Positions 24,794 through 37,132 of a stretch of 64,000 nt of DNA are shown here, in pieces (position 1 is the first letter of the stretch; every line of letters begins with the position of its first letter). A program made the position numbers and the translations under genes. The DNA comes from Megascapheus bottae. Lineage: Eukaryota > Chordata > Mammalia > Rodentia > Geomyidae. The notes under the pieces are model-generated. The model ran no database searches. It saw nothing but the letters and a program-made list of their open reading frames with translations, and was not told the DNA's origin. The DNA is taken from positions 1-64,000 of the forward strand of contig JANJXV010001833.1 of assembly GCA_024803745.1 (NCBI GenBank). The letters are read 5' to 3'.

Positions 24794-27700
24794 AAAAAGG
24801 TGGTGTGTGAAGTCACAGAATGGAGGTGTGTGAAGTCATAGAAAGGAGGTGTGTGAAATCATAGAATGGAGGTATGTGAAGTCAGAATGGAGGTGTGTGA
24901 AGTCACAGAATTGAGGTGTGTGAAGTCACAGAATGGAGGTGTGTGAAGTCAGAATGAAGGTGTGTGAAGTCACAGAATGGAGGTGTGTGAAGTCACAGAA
25001 TGGAAGTTTGTGAAGTAAGAATGGAGGTGTTTGTAGTCATAGAGTGGAGGTGTGTGAACTCACAGAATGGAGGTGTGTGATGTAATAGAATGGAGGTGTG
25101 TGAAGTCATAGAATTGAGGTGTGTGAAGTCATAGAATGGATGTGTGTGAAGTCATAAAATGGAGATGTGTGAACTCATAGAATGGAGGTGTGTGAAGTGA
25201 AAATGGAGTTGTGTGAAGTCATAGAATGGTGATTTTTGATGTCAACGAATGGAGGTTTGTGAAGACATAGAATGGAGGTGTGTGAAGTCAGATTGGAGGT
25301 GTGTGAAATCACAGCATGGAGGTGTGTCAACTCAGAAATGATTTGTGTGAAGTCATAGAATGGAGGTGTGTGAAATCATAGAATGGAGGTGTGTGAAGTC
25401 AAAGAATTGAGGTGTGTGAAGTCAGAATGGAGGTGTGTGAAGGAAGAATGGAGGTGAGTGAAGTCACAGACTGGTGGTGTGTGAACTCAGAATGGAGGTG
25501 TGTGAAGTCATAAAATGGAGGTGTGTGAAGTCAGGGAATCGATGTTTCTGAAGTAAGAATGAAGGTGTGTGAAGTCATAGAATGGAGGTGTGTGAAGTCA
25601 AATTGGAGGTGTGTGAACTCACAGAATGGAGGTGTGTGAACTCATAGAATGGAGGTGTGTGAAGTCAAAGAATGGAGGTGTGTGAAGTGAAACAATAGAG
25701 TTGTGTGAAGTGAAACAATAGAGTTGTGTGAAGTCACAGAATGGAGGTATAAGTCACAGAATGGAAGTGTGTGAAGTTAGAACGGAGGTGTGTGAAGTCA
25801 CAGAATGGAGGTGTGTGAAGTCACAGAATGGAACTGTGTGAAGGCAGAGTGAAGGTGTGTGAAGTCACAGAATGGAGGTGTGTGAAGTCACAGAATGGAG
25901 GTGTGTGAAGTCATAGAATGGAGGTGTGTGAAGTCAGATTGGAGGTGTGTGAAATCACAGAATGGAGGTGTGTGAAGTCACAGAATGGAGGTGTGTGAAG
26001 TCATAGAATGGAAGTGTGTGAAATCATAGAATGGAGGTGTGTGAAGTCACAGAATTAACGTGTGTGAAGTCAGAATGGAGGTGTGTGAAGTCAGAATGGA
26101 GGTGAGTGAAGTCATAGAATGGAGGTGTGTGAAGTCATAGAATGGAGCTCTGTGAACTCTGAATGGAGGTATGTGAAGTCATAGAATGGAGGTGTGTGAA
26201 CTCAGAATGGAGGTGTGTGAAGTCACAGAATGGAGGTGTGTGAAGTTATAGAATGGAGGTTTGTGAACTCACAGAATGGAGGTGTGTTAATTCATAGAAT
26301 GGAGGTGTGTGAAGTCATAGGATCGAGGTGTGTGAAGTCACAGAATGGAGGTGTGTGAAGTCACAGAATGGAGGTGTGTGAAGTCACAGAATGGAGGTGT
26401 GTGAACTCAGAATGTAGGTGTGTGAAGCCACAGAATGGAGGTGTGTGAAGTCATAGAATGGAAGTGTGTGAAGTCATAGAAAGGAGGTGTGTGAACTCAG
26501 AATGGAGATGTGTGAAGTCACAGAATGGAGGTTTGTGAAGTCATAGAATGGAGGTGTGTGAAGTCAGAGAATGGATGTTTCTGAAGTAAGAATGAAGGTG
26601 TGTGAAGTCATAGAATGGAGGTGTGTGAAGTCAAATTGGAGGTGTGTGAACTCATAGAATGGAGGTGTGTGAAGTCATGGAATTGAGGTGTGTGAAGTCA
26701 AAGAATGGAGGTGTGTGAAGTGAAACAATAGAGGTGTGTGAAGTCACAGAATGGAGGTGTGTGAAGTCACAGAATGGAAGTGTGTGAAGTCAAAACGGAG
26801 GTGTGTGAAGTCACAGTATGGAGGTGTGTGAAGTCACAGAATGGAGGTGTGTGAAGTCAAAAAGGTGGTGTGTGAAGTCACAGAATGGAGGTGTGTGAAG
26901 TCATAGAATGGAGGTTTGTGAACTCACAGAATGGAGGTGTGTTAATTCATAGAATGGAGGTGTGTGAAGTCATAGGATCGAGGTGTGTGAAGTCACAGAA
27001 TGGAGGTGTGTGAAGTCACAGAATGGAGGTGTGTGAAATCACAGAATGGAGGTGTGTGAACTCAGAATGTCGGTGCGTGAAGCCACAGAATGGAGGTGTG
27101 TGAAGTCATAGAATGGAAGTGTGTGAAGTCATAGAAAGGAGGTGTGTGAACTCAAAATGGAGGTGTGTGAAGTCACAGAATGGAGGTTTGTGAAGTCACA
27201 GAATGGAGGTGTGTGAAGTCAGAGAATGGATGTTTCTGAAGTAAGAATGAAGGTGTGTGAAGTCATAGAATGGAGATGTGTGAAGTCAAATTGGAGGTGT
27301 GTGAACTCATAGAATGGAGGTGTGTGAACTCATAGAATGGAGGTTTGTGAAGTCATGGAATGGCGGTGTTTGAAGTCAAAGAATGGAGGTGTGTGAAGTG
27401 AAACAATAGAGGTGTGTGAAGTCACAGAATGGAGGTGTGTGAAGTCACAGTTTGGAAGTGTGTGAAGGCAAAACGGAGGTGTGTGAAGTCACAGAATGGA
27501 GGTGTGTGAAGTCACAGAATGGAGGTGTGTGAAGTCAAAAAGGTGGTGTGTGAAGTCACAGAATGGAGGTGTGTGAAGTCATAGAATGGAGGTGTGTGAA
27601 ATCATAGAATGGAGGTATGTGAAGTCAGAATGGAGGTGTGTGAAGTCACAGAATTGAGGTGTGTGAAGTCACAGAATGGAGGTGTGTGAACTCAGAATGG

Positions 27701-30700
27701 AGGTGTGTGAAGTCATACATGGAGGTGTGTGATGTCATACTATGGAGGTGTGTGAAATCACAGAATGGAATTTTGTGAAGTCACAGAATGGAGCTGTGTG
27801 AAGTCAGAACGGAGGTGTGTGAAGTCATAGAATGGAGGTTTGTGAAGTCAGAATGGAGGTGTGGGAACTCATAGAATGGAGGTGTGTGAAGTCACAATGG
27901 AGGTGTGTGAAGTCATAGAATTTAGGTGTGTGAAGTCACAAAATGGAGGTGTGTGAAGTCATAGAATGGAGGTGTGTGAAGTCATAGAATGGAGGTGTGT
28001 GAAGTCAGAATGGAGGTGTGTGAAGTCACAGAATTGAGGTGTGTGAAGTCACAGAATGGAGGTGTGTGAAGTCAGAATGAAGGTGTGTGAAATCACAGAA
28101 TGGAGGTGTGTGAAGTCACAGAATGGATGTTTGTGAAGTAAGAATGAAGGTGTTTGAAGTCATAGAGTGGAGGTGTTTAAAGTCACAGAATGGAGGTGTG
28201 TGAAGTCATAGAATGGAGGTGTGTGAAGTCATAGAATTGAGGTGTGTGAACTCATAGAATGGATGTGTGTGAAGTCATAAAATGGAGATGTGTGAACTCA
28301 TAGAATGGAGGTGTGTGAAGTGAAAATGGAGTTGTGTGAAGTCATAGAATGGTGTTTTTTGATGTCAACGAATGGAGGTGTGTGAAGACATAGAATGGAG
28401 GTGTGTGAAGTCAGATTGGAGGTGTGTGAAATCACAGCATGGAGGTGTGTCAACTCAGAAATGATTTGTGTGAAGTCATAGAATGGAGGTGTGTGAAATC
28501 ATAGAATGGAGGTGTGTGAAGTCAAAGAATTGAGGTGTGTGAAGTCAGAATGGAGGTGTGTGAAGTCAGAATGGAGGTGTGTGAAGTCATAGAATGGAAG
28601 TGTGTGAAGTCATAGAATGGAGGTCTGTGAACTCAGAATGGAGGTTTGTGAAGTCATAGAATGGAGGTGTGTAAACTCAGAATGGAGGTGTGTGAAGTCA
28701 CAGAATGGAGGTGTGTGAAGTCATAGAATGGAGGTGTGTGAATTCATAGAATGGAAGTGAGTGAAGTCATAGTATCGAGGTGTGTGAAGTCACAGAATGG
28801 AGGTGTGTGAAGTCACAGAATGGAGGTGTGTGAAGTCACAGAATGGAGGTGTGTGAACTCAGAATGGAGGTGTGTGAAGCCACAGAATGGAGGTGTGTGA
28901 AGTCATAGAATGGAAGTGTGTGAAGTCATAGAATGGAGGTGTGTGAAGGAAGAATGGAGGGGTGTGAAGTCAAAGAATGGAGGTGTGTGAATTCAGAATG
29001 GAGGTGTGTGAAGTTACAGAATGGAGGTTTGTGAAGTCATAGAATGGAGGTGTGTGAAGTCAGAGAATGGATGTTTCTGAAGTAATAATGAAGGTGTGTG
29101 AAGTCATAGAATGGAGGTGTGTGAAGTCAAATTGGAGGTGTGTGAACTCAAAGAATGGAGGTGTGTGAAGTCATGGAATGGAGGTGTGTGAAGTCAAAGA
29201 ATGGAGGTGTGTGAAGTGAAACAATAGAGGTGTGTGAAGTCACAGAATGGAGGTGTGTGAAGTCACAGAATGGAAGTGTGTGAAGTCAAAACGGAGGTGT
29301 GTGAAGTCACAGAATGGAGGTGTGTGAAGTCACAGAATGGAGGTGTGTGAAGTCAAAAAGGTGGTGTGTGAAGTCACAGAATGGAGGTGTGTGAAGTCAT
29401 AGAATGGAGGTGTGTGAAATCATAGAATGGAGGTGTGTGAAGTCAGAATGGAGGTGTGTGAAGTCACAGAATTGAGGTGTATGAAGTCACAGAATGGAGG
29501 TGTGTGAAGTCAGAATGAATGTGTGTGAAGTCACAGAATGGAGGTGTGTGAAGTCACAGAATGGAGGTGTGTGAAGTCACAGAATGGAGGTGTGTAAACT
29601 CAGAATGTAGGTGTGTGACGCCACAATGGAGGTGTGTGAAGTCATAGAATGGAAGTGTGTGAAATCATAGAATGGAGGTGTGTGAAGTCACAGAATTAAG
29701 GTGTGTGAAGTCAGAATGGAGGTGTGTGAAGTCAGGATGGAGGTGAGTGAAGTCATAGAATGGAGGTGTGTGAAGTCATAGAATGGAGGTCTGTGAACTC
29801 AGAATGGAAGTTTGTGAAGTCATAGAATGGAGGTGTGTGAACTCAGAATGGAGGTGTGTTAAGTCACAGAATGGAGGTCTGTGAAGTCATAGAATGGAGG
29901 TTTGTGAACTCACAGAATGGAGGTGTGTTAATTCATAGAATGGAGGTGTGTGAAGTCATAGGATCGAGGTGTGTGAAGTTACAGAATGGAGGTGTGTGAA
30001 GTCACAGAATGGAGGTGAGTGAAGTCACAGAATGGAGGTGTGTGAACTCAGAATGTAGGTGTGTGAAGCCACAGAATGGAGGTGTGTGAAGTCATAGAAT
30101 GGAAGTGTGTGAAGTCATAGAAAGGAGGTGTGTGAACTCAGAATGGAGGTGTGTGAAGTCACAGAATGGAGGTTTGTGAAGTCACAGAATGGAGGTGTGT
30201 GAAGTCAGAGAATGGATGTTTCTGAAGTAAGAATGAAGGTGTGTGAAGTCATAGAATGGAGATGTGTGAAGTCAAATTGGAGGTGTGTGAACTCATATAA
30301 TGGAGGTGTGTGAACTCATAGAATGGAGGTTTGTGAAGTCATGGAATGGCGGTGTTTGAAGTCAAAGAATGGAGGTGTGTGAAGTGGAACAATAGAGGTG
30401 TGTGAAGTCACAGAATGGAGGTGTGTGAAGTCACACTTTGGAAGTGTATGAAGGGAAAACGGAGGTGTGTGAAGTCACAGAATGGAGGTGTGTGAAGTCA
30501 CAGAATGGAGGTGTGTGAAGTCAAAAAGGTGGTGTGTGAAGTCACAGAATGGAGGTGTGTGAAGTCATAGAATGGAGGTGTGTGAAGTCATAGAATGGAG
30601 GTATGTGAAGTCAGAATGGAGGTGTGTGAAGTCACAGAATTGAGGTGTGTGAAGTCACAGAATGGAGGTGTGTGAAGTCAGAATGAAGGTGTGTGAAGTC

Positions 30701-33700
30701 ACAGAATGGAGGTGTGTGAAGTCACAGAATGGATGTTTGTGAAGTAAGAATGAAGGTGTTTGAAGTCATAGAGTGGAGGTGTGTGAAGGCACAGAATGGA
30801 GGTGTGTGAAGTCATAAAATGGAGGTGTGTGAACTCATAGAATGGAGGTTTGTGAAGTCAAAATGGAGTTGTGTGAAGTCATAGAATGGTGTTTTTTGAT
30901 GTCAACGAATGGAGGTGTGTGAAGTCATAGAATGGAGGTGTGTGAAGTCAGATTGGAGCTGTGTGAAATCACAGAATGGAGGTGTGTGAAGTCACAGAAT
31001 GGAGGTGTGTGAATTCAGAATGTAGGTATGTGAAGCCACAGAATGGAGGTGTGTGAAGTCATAGAATGGAAGTGTGTGAAATCATTGAATGGACGTGTGT
31101 GAAGTCACAGAATTGAGGTGTGTGAAGTCAGAATGGAGGTGTGTGAAGTCTGAATGGAGGTGAGTGATGTCATAGAATGGAGGTCTGTGAACTCAGAATG
31201 GAGGTTTGTGAAGTCATAGCATGGAGGTGTGTGAAGTCACAGAATGGAGGTGTGTGAAGTCATAGAATGGAGGTGTGTGAAGTCATAAAATGGAGGTGTG
31301 TGAATTCATAGAATGGAGGTGTGTGAAGTCACAATGGAGTTGTGTGAAGTCATAGAATGGTTGTTTTGATGTCAACGAATGGAGGTGTGTGAAGTCATAG
31401 AATGGAGGTGAGTGAAGTCAAATTGGAGGTGTGTGAAATCACAGAATGGAGGTGTGTCAACTGAGAAATGGGGTGTGTGAAGTCTTAGAATGGAGGTGTG
31501 TGAAGTCATAGAATGGAGGTGTGTGAAGTCATAGAATGGAAGTGTGTGAAATCATAGAATGGAGGTGTGTGAAGTCAAAGAATTGAGGTGTGTGAAGTCA
31601 TAGAATGGAGGTCTGTGAACTCAGAATGGGGGTTTGTGAAGTCATAGATGGAGGTGTGTGAACTCAGAATGGAGGTGTGTGAAGTCACAGAATGGAGGTG
31701 TGTGAAGTCATAGAATGGAGGTGTGTGAATTCATAGAATGGAGGTGTGTGAAGTCATAGGATCGAGGTGTGTGAAGTCACAGAATGGAGGTGTGTGAAGT
31801 CACAGAATGGAGGTGTGTGAAGTCAGAATCGAGGTGTGTGAAGCCACAGAATGGAGGTGTGTGAAGTCACAGAATGGAGGTTTGTGAAGTCATAGAATGG
31901 AGGTGTGTGAAGTCAGAGAATGGATGTTTCTGAAGTAAGAATAAAGGTGTGTAAAGTCATAGAATGGAGGTCTGTGAAGTCAAATTGGAGGTGTGTGAAC
32001 TCATAGACTGGAGGTGTGTGAACTCATAGAATGGAGGTGTGTGAAGTCATGGAATGGAGGTGTGTGAAGTCAAAGAATGGAGGTGTGTGAAGTGAAACAA
32101 TAGAGGTGTGTGAAGTCACAGAATATAGGGGTGTGAAGTCACAGAATTGAAGTGAGTGAAGTCAAAACGGAGGTGTGTGAAGCCACAGAATGGAGGTGTG
32201 TGAAGTCACAGAATGGAGGTGTGTGAAGTCAGAATGGAGGTGTGTGAAGTCACAGAATTGAGGTGTATGAAGTCACAGAATGGAGGTGTGTGAAGTCAGA
32301 ATGAAGGTGTGTGAAGTCACAGAATGGAGGTCTGTGAAGTCACAGAATGGATGTTTGTGAAGTAAGAATGAAGGTGTTTGAAGTCATAGAGTGGAGGTGT
32401 GTCAAGTCACAGAATGGAAGTGTGTGAAGTGAGATTGGAGGTGTGTGATATCACAGAATGGAGGTGTGTGAAGTCATAGAATGGAGGTGTGTGAAGTCAT
32501 AGAATTGAGGTATGTGAAGTCATAGAATGGAGGTGTGTGAAGTCACAGAATGGAGGTGTGTGAAGTCAGAATGGAGGTGTGTGAAGTCATAGACTGAGGT
32601 GGGTGAAGTCATAGAAAGGAGGTGTGGGAAGTCATAGAGTGGAGATGAGTGAATTCACAGATTCGAGGTCTGTGATGTCATAGAATGGAGGTGTGTGAAG
32701 TCAGAATGGAGGTGTGTGAAATCATAGAATGGAGATGTGTGAACTCAGAGAATGGAGTTGTGTGACGTCACAATGGAAGAGTGTGAAGTCATAGAATTGA
32801 GGTGTGAGAAGTCACAGAATGGAGGTGTGTGAAGTCATAAAATGAAGGTGTGTGAAGTCAGAATGGAGGTGTGTGAAGTCACAGAATGGAGGTGTGTGAA
32901 CTCAGAATGGAGGTGTGTGAAGATATACATGGAGGTGTGTGAAGTCATAGTATGGAGGTGTGTGAAATCACAGAATGGAATTTTGTGAAGTCACAGAATG
33001 GAGCTGTGTGAAATCAGAACGGAGGTGTGTGAAGTCATAGAATGGAGGTGTGTGAAGTCAGAATGGAGGTGTGTGAACTCATAGAATGGAGGTGTGTGAA
33101 GTCACAATGGAGGTGTGTGAAGTCATAGAATTTAGGTGTGTGAAGTCACAAAATGGAGGTTTGTGAAGTCATAGAATGGAGGTGTGTGAAGTCATAGAAT
33201 GGAGGTGTGTGAAGTCAGAATGGAGGTGTGTGAAGTCACAGAATTGAGGTGCGTGAAGTCACAGAATGGAGGTGTGTGAAGTCAGAATGAAGGTGTGTGA
33301 AATCACATAATGGAGGTGTGTGAAGTCACAGAATGGATGTTTGTGAAGTAAGAATGAAGGTTTTTGAAGTCATAGAGTGGAGGTGTGTGAAGTCACAGAA
33401 TGGAGGTGTGTGAAGTCATAGAATGGAGGTGTGTGAAGTCATAGAATAGAGGTGTGTGAAGTCATACAATGGAGGTGTGCGAAGTCATAAAATAGAGGTG
33501 TGTGAACTCATAGAATGGAGGTGTGTGAAGTTAAAATGGAGTTGTGTGAAGTCATAGAATGGTGGTTTTTGATGTCAACGAATGGAGGTGTGTGAAGTCA
33601 CAGAATGGAGGTGTGTGAACTCAGAATGGAGATGTGTGAAGTCACAGAATGGAGGTTTGTGAAGTCATAGAATGGAGGTGTGTGAAGGTAGAGAATGGAT

Positions 33701-36700
33701 GTTTCTGAAGTAAGAATGAAGGTGTGTGAAGTCATAGAATGGAGGTGTGTGAAGTCAAATTGGAGGTGTGTGAACTCATAGAATGGAGGTGTGTGAACTC
33801 ATAGAATGGAGGTGTGTGAAGTCATGGAATGGAGGTGTGTGAAGTCAAAGAATGGAGGTGTGTGAAGTGAAACAATAGAGGTGTGTGAAGTCACAAAATG
33901 GAGGTGTGTGAAGTCACAGAAATGAAGTGTGTGAAGTCAAAACGGAGGTGTGTGAAGTCACAGAATGGAGGTGTGTGAAGTCACAGAATGGAGGTGTGTG
34001 ACGTCAAAAAGGTGGTGTGTGAAGTCACAGAATGGAGGTGTGTGAAGTCATAGAAAGGAGGTGTGTGAAATCATAGAATGGAGGTATGTGAAGTCACAAT
34101 GGAGGTGTGTGAAGTCCCAGAATTGAGGTGTATGAAGTCACAGAATGGAGGTGTGGGAAGTCAGAATGAAGGTGTGTGAAGTCACAGAATGGAGGTGTGT
34201 GAAGTCACAGAATGGAAGTTTGTGAAGTAAGAATGAAGGTGTTTGAAGTCATAGAGTGGAGGTGTGTGAAGTCACACAATGGAGGTGTGTGATGTAATAG
34301 AATGGAGGTGTGTGAAGTCATAGAATTGAGGTGTGTGAAGTCATAGAATGGAGGTGTGTGAAGTCATAAAATGGAGATGTGTGAACTCATAGAATGGAGG
34401 TGTGTGAAGTCAAAATGGAGTTGTGTGAAGTCATAGAATGGTGTTTTTTGATGTCAACGAATGGAGGTGTGTGAAGACATAGAATGGAGGTGTGTGAAGT
34501 CAGATTGGAGGTGTGTGAAATCACAGATTGGAGGTGTGTAAACTCAGAAATGAGGTGTGTGAAGTCATAGAATGGAGGTGTGTGAAATCATAGAATGGAG
34601 GTATGTGAAGTCAAAGAATTGAGGTGTGTGAAGTCAGAATGGAGGTGTGTGAAGTCAGAATGGAGGTGTGTGAAGTCATAGAATGGAAGTGTGTGAAGTC
34701 ATAGGATCGAGGTGTGTGAAGTCACAGAATGGAGGTGTGTGAAGTCACAGAATGGAGGTGTGTGAAGTCACAGAATGGAGGTGTGTGAAGTCACAGAATG
34801 GAGGTGTGTGAAGTCACAGAATGGAGGTGTGTAAACTCAGAATGGAGGTGTGTGAAGTCACAGAATGGAGGTGTGTGAAGTCATAGAATGGAGGTGTGTG
34901 AATTCATAGAATGGAAGTGTGTGAAGTCATAGGATCGAGGTGTGTGAAGTCACAGAATGGAGGTGTGTGAAGTCACAGAATGGAGGTGTGTGAAGTCACA
35001 GAATGGAGGTGTGTGAACTCAGAATGGAGGTGTGTGAAGCCACAGAATGGAGGTGTGTGAAGTCATAGAATGGAAGTGTGCGAAGTCATAGAATGGAGGT
35101 GTGTGAAGGAAGAATGGAGGGGTGTGAAGTTATAGAAAGGAGGTTTGTGAAGTCATAGAATGGAGGTGTGAGAAGTCAGAGAATGGATGTTTCTGAAGTA
35201 AGAATGAAGGTGTTTGAAGTCATAGAATGGAGGTGTGTGAAGTCAAATTGGAGGTGTGTGAACTCATAGAATGGAGGTGTGTGAAGTCATGGTATGGAGG
35301 TGTGTGAAGTCAAAGAATGGAGGTGTGTGAAGTGAAACAATAGAGGTGTATGAAGTCACAGAATGGAGGTGTGTGAAGTCAGAATGAAGGTGTGTGAAGT
35401 CACAGAATGGAGGTGTGTGAAGTCACAGAATGGAGGTGTGTGAAGTCACAGAATGGAGGTGTGTAAACTCAGACTGTAGGTGTGTGACGCCACAGAATGG
35501 AGGTGTGTGAAGTCATAGAATGGAAGTGTGTGAAATCATAGAATGGAGGTGTGTGAAGTCACAGAATTAAGGTGTGTGAAGTCAGAATGGAGGTGTGTGA
35601 AGTCAGGATGGAGGTGAGTGAAGTCATAGAATGGAGGTGTGTGAAGTCAAAGAATGGAGGTCTGTGAACTCAGAATGGAAGTTTGTGAAGTCATAGAATG
35701 GAGGTGTGTGAACTCAGAATGGAGGTGTGTTAAGTCACAGAATGGAGGTGTGTGAAGTCATAGAATGGAGGTTTGTGAACTCACAGAATGGAGGTGTGTT
35801 AATTCATAGAATGGAGGTGTGTGAAGTCATAGGATCGAGGTGTGTGAAGTCACAGAATAGAGGTGTGTGAAGTCACAGAACGGATGTGTGTGAACTCAGA
35901 ATGTAGGTGAGTGAAGCCACAGAATGGAGGTGTGTGAAGTCATAGAATGGAAGTGTGTGAAGTCATAGAAAGGAGGTGTGTCAACTCAGAATGGAGGTGT
36001 GTGAAGTCACAGAATGGAGGTTTGTGAAGTCACAGAATGGAGGTGTGTGAAGTCAGAGAATGGATGTTTCTGAAGTAAGAATGAAGGTGTGTGAAGTCAT
36101 AGAATGGAGATGTGTGAAGTCAAATTGGAGGTGTGTGAACTCATAGAATGGAGGTGTGTGAACTCATAGAATGGAGGTTTGTGAAGTCATGGAATGGCGG
36201 TGTTTGAAGTCAAAGAATGGAGGTGTGTGAAGTGAAACAATAGAGGTGTGTGAAGTCACAGAATGGAGGTGTGTGAAGTCACAGTTTGGAAGTGTGTGAA
36301 GGCAAAACGGAGGTGTGTGAAGTCACAGAATGGAGGTGTGTGAAGTCACAGAATGGAGGTGTGTGAAGTCAAAAAGGTGGTGTGTGAAGTCACAGAATGG
36401 AGGTGTGTGAATTCATAGAATGGAGATGTGTGAAAACATAGAATGGAGGTATGTGAAGTCAGAATGGAGGTGTGTGAAGTCACAGAATTGAGGTGTGTGA
36501 AGTCACAGAATGGAGGTGGGTGAAGTCAGAATGAAGGTGTGTGAAGTCACAGAATGGAGGTGTGTGAAGTCACAGAATGGATGTTTGTGAAGTAAGAATG
36601 AAGGTGTTTGAAGTCATAGAGTGGAGGTGTGTGAAGGCACAGATTGGAGGTGTGTGAAGTCATAAAGTGGAGGTGTGTGAACTCATAGAATGGAGGTTTG

Positions 36701-37132
36701 TGAAGTCAAAATGGAGTTGTGTGAAGTCATAGAATGGTGTTTTTTGATGTCAACGAATGGAGGTGTGTGAAGTCATAGAATGGAGGTGTGTGAAGTCAGA
36801 TTGGAGGTGTGTGAAATCACAGAATGGAGGTGTGTGAAGTCACAGAATGGAGGTGTGTGAACTCAGAATGTAGGCGTGTGAAGCCTCAGAATGGAGGTGT
36901 GTGAAGTCATAGAATGGAAGTGTGTGAAATCATTGAATGGAGGTGTGTGAAGTCACAGAATTGTGCTGTGTGAAGTCAGAATGGAGGTGTGTGAAGTCTG
37001 AATGGAGGTGAGTGAAGTCATAGAATGGAGGTGTGTGAAGTCATAGAATGGAGGTCTGTGAAGTCAGAATGGAGGTTTGTGAAGTCATAGCATGGAGGTG
37101 TGTGAAGTCACAGAATGGAGGTGTGTGAAGTC
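24794..37132 (+). repeat. Copy A of a near-identical 12,339-bp tandem duplication
   Basis: Every landmark checked here recurs exactly 12,339 bp downstream with no indel: 24,802 to 37,141; 25,743 to 38,082; 28,741 to 41,080; 32,763 to 45,102; 35,101 to 47,440. By eye I found only two substitutions: 25,362 (G; T at 37,701) and 36,143 (A; C at 48,482). The breakpoint lies between 24,761 and about 24,795, since base 24,760 is A where the partner 37,099 is T. The content is HOR units of two types. The left ~2.1 kb belongs to the type common in 14-20 kb. The rest is a type marked by GAAGGAAGAATGGAGGGG and GGTGTTTTTTGATG monomers. Confidence 0.95.
26880..26920 (+). repeat. Joint of a 492-bp deletion in the array
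   Basis: Sequence left of about 26,899 pairs with 17.0-19.44 kb at offset 7,458. Sequence right of it pairs with 19.93-20.39 kb at offset 6,966, anchored by GTCGGTGCG at 20,103 and 27,069. The 492-bp difference is a deletion here (or an insertion in the other copy) of 19,44x-19,93x. It spans about 22 monomers, close to half an HOR unit. The same joint is carried by copy B near 39,238. Confidence 0.75.
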
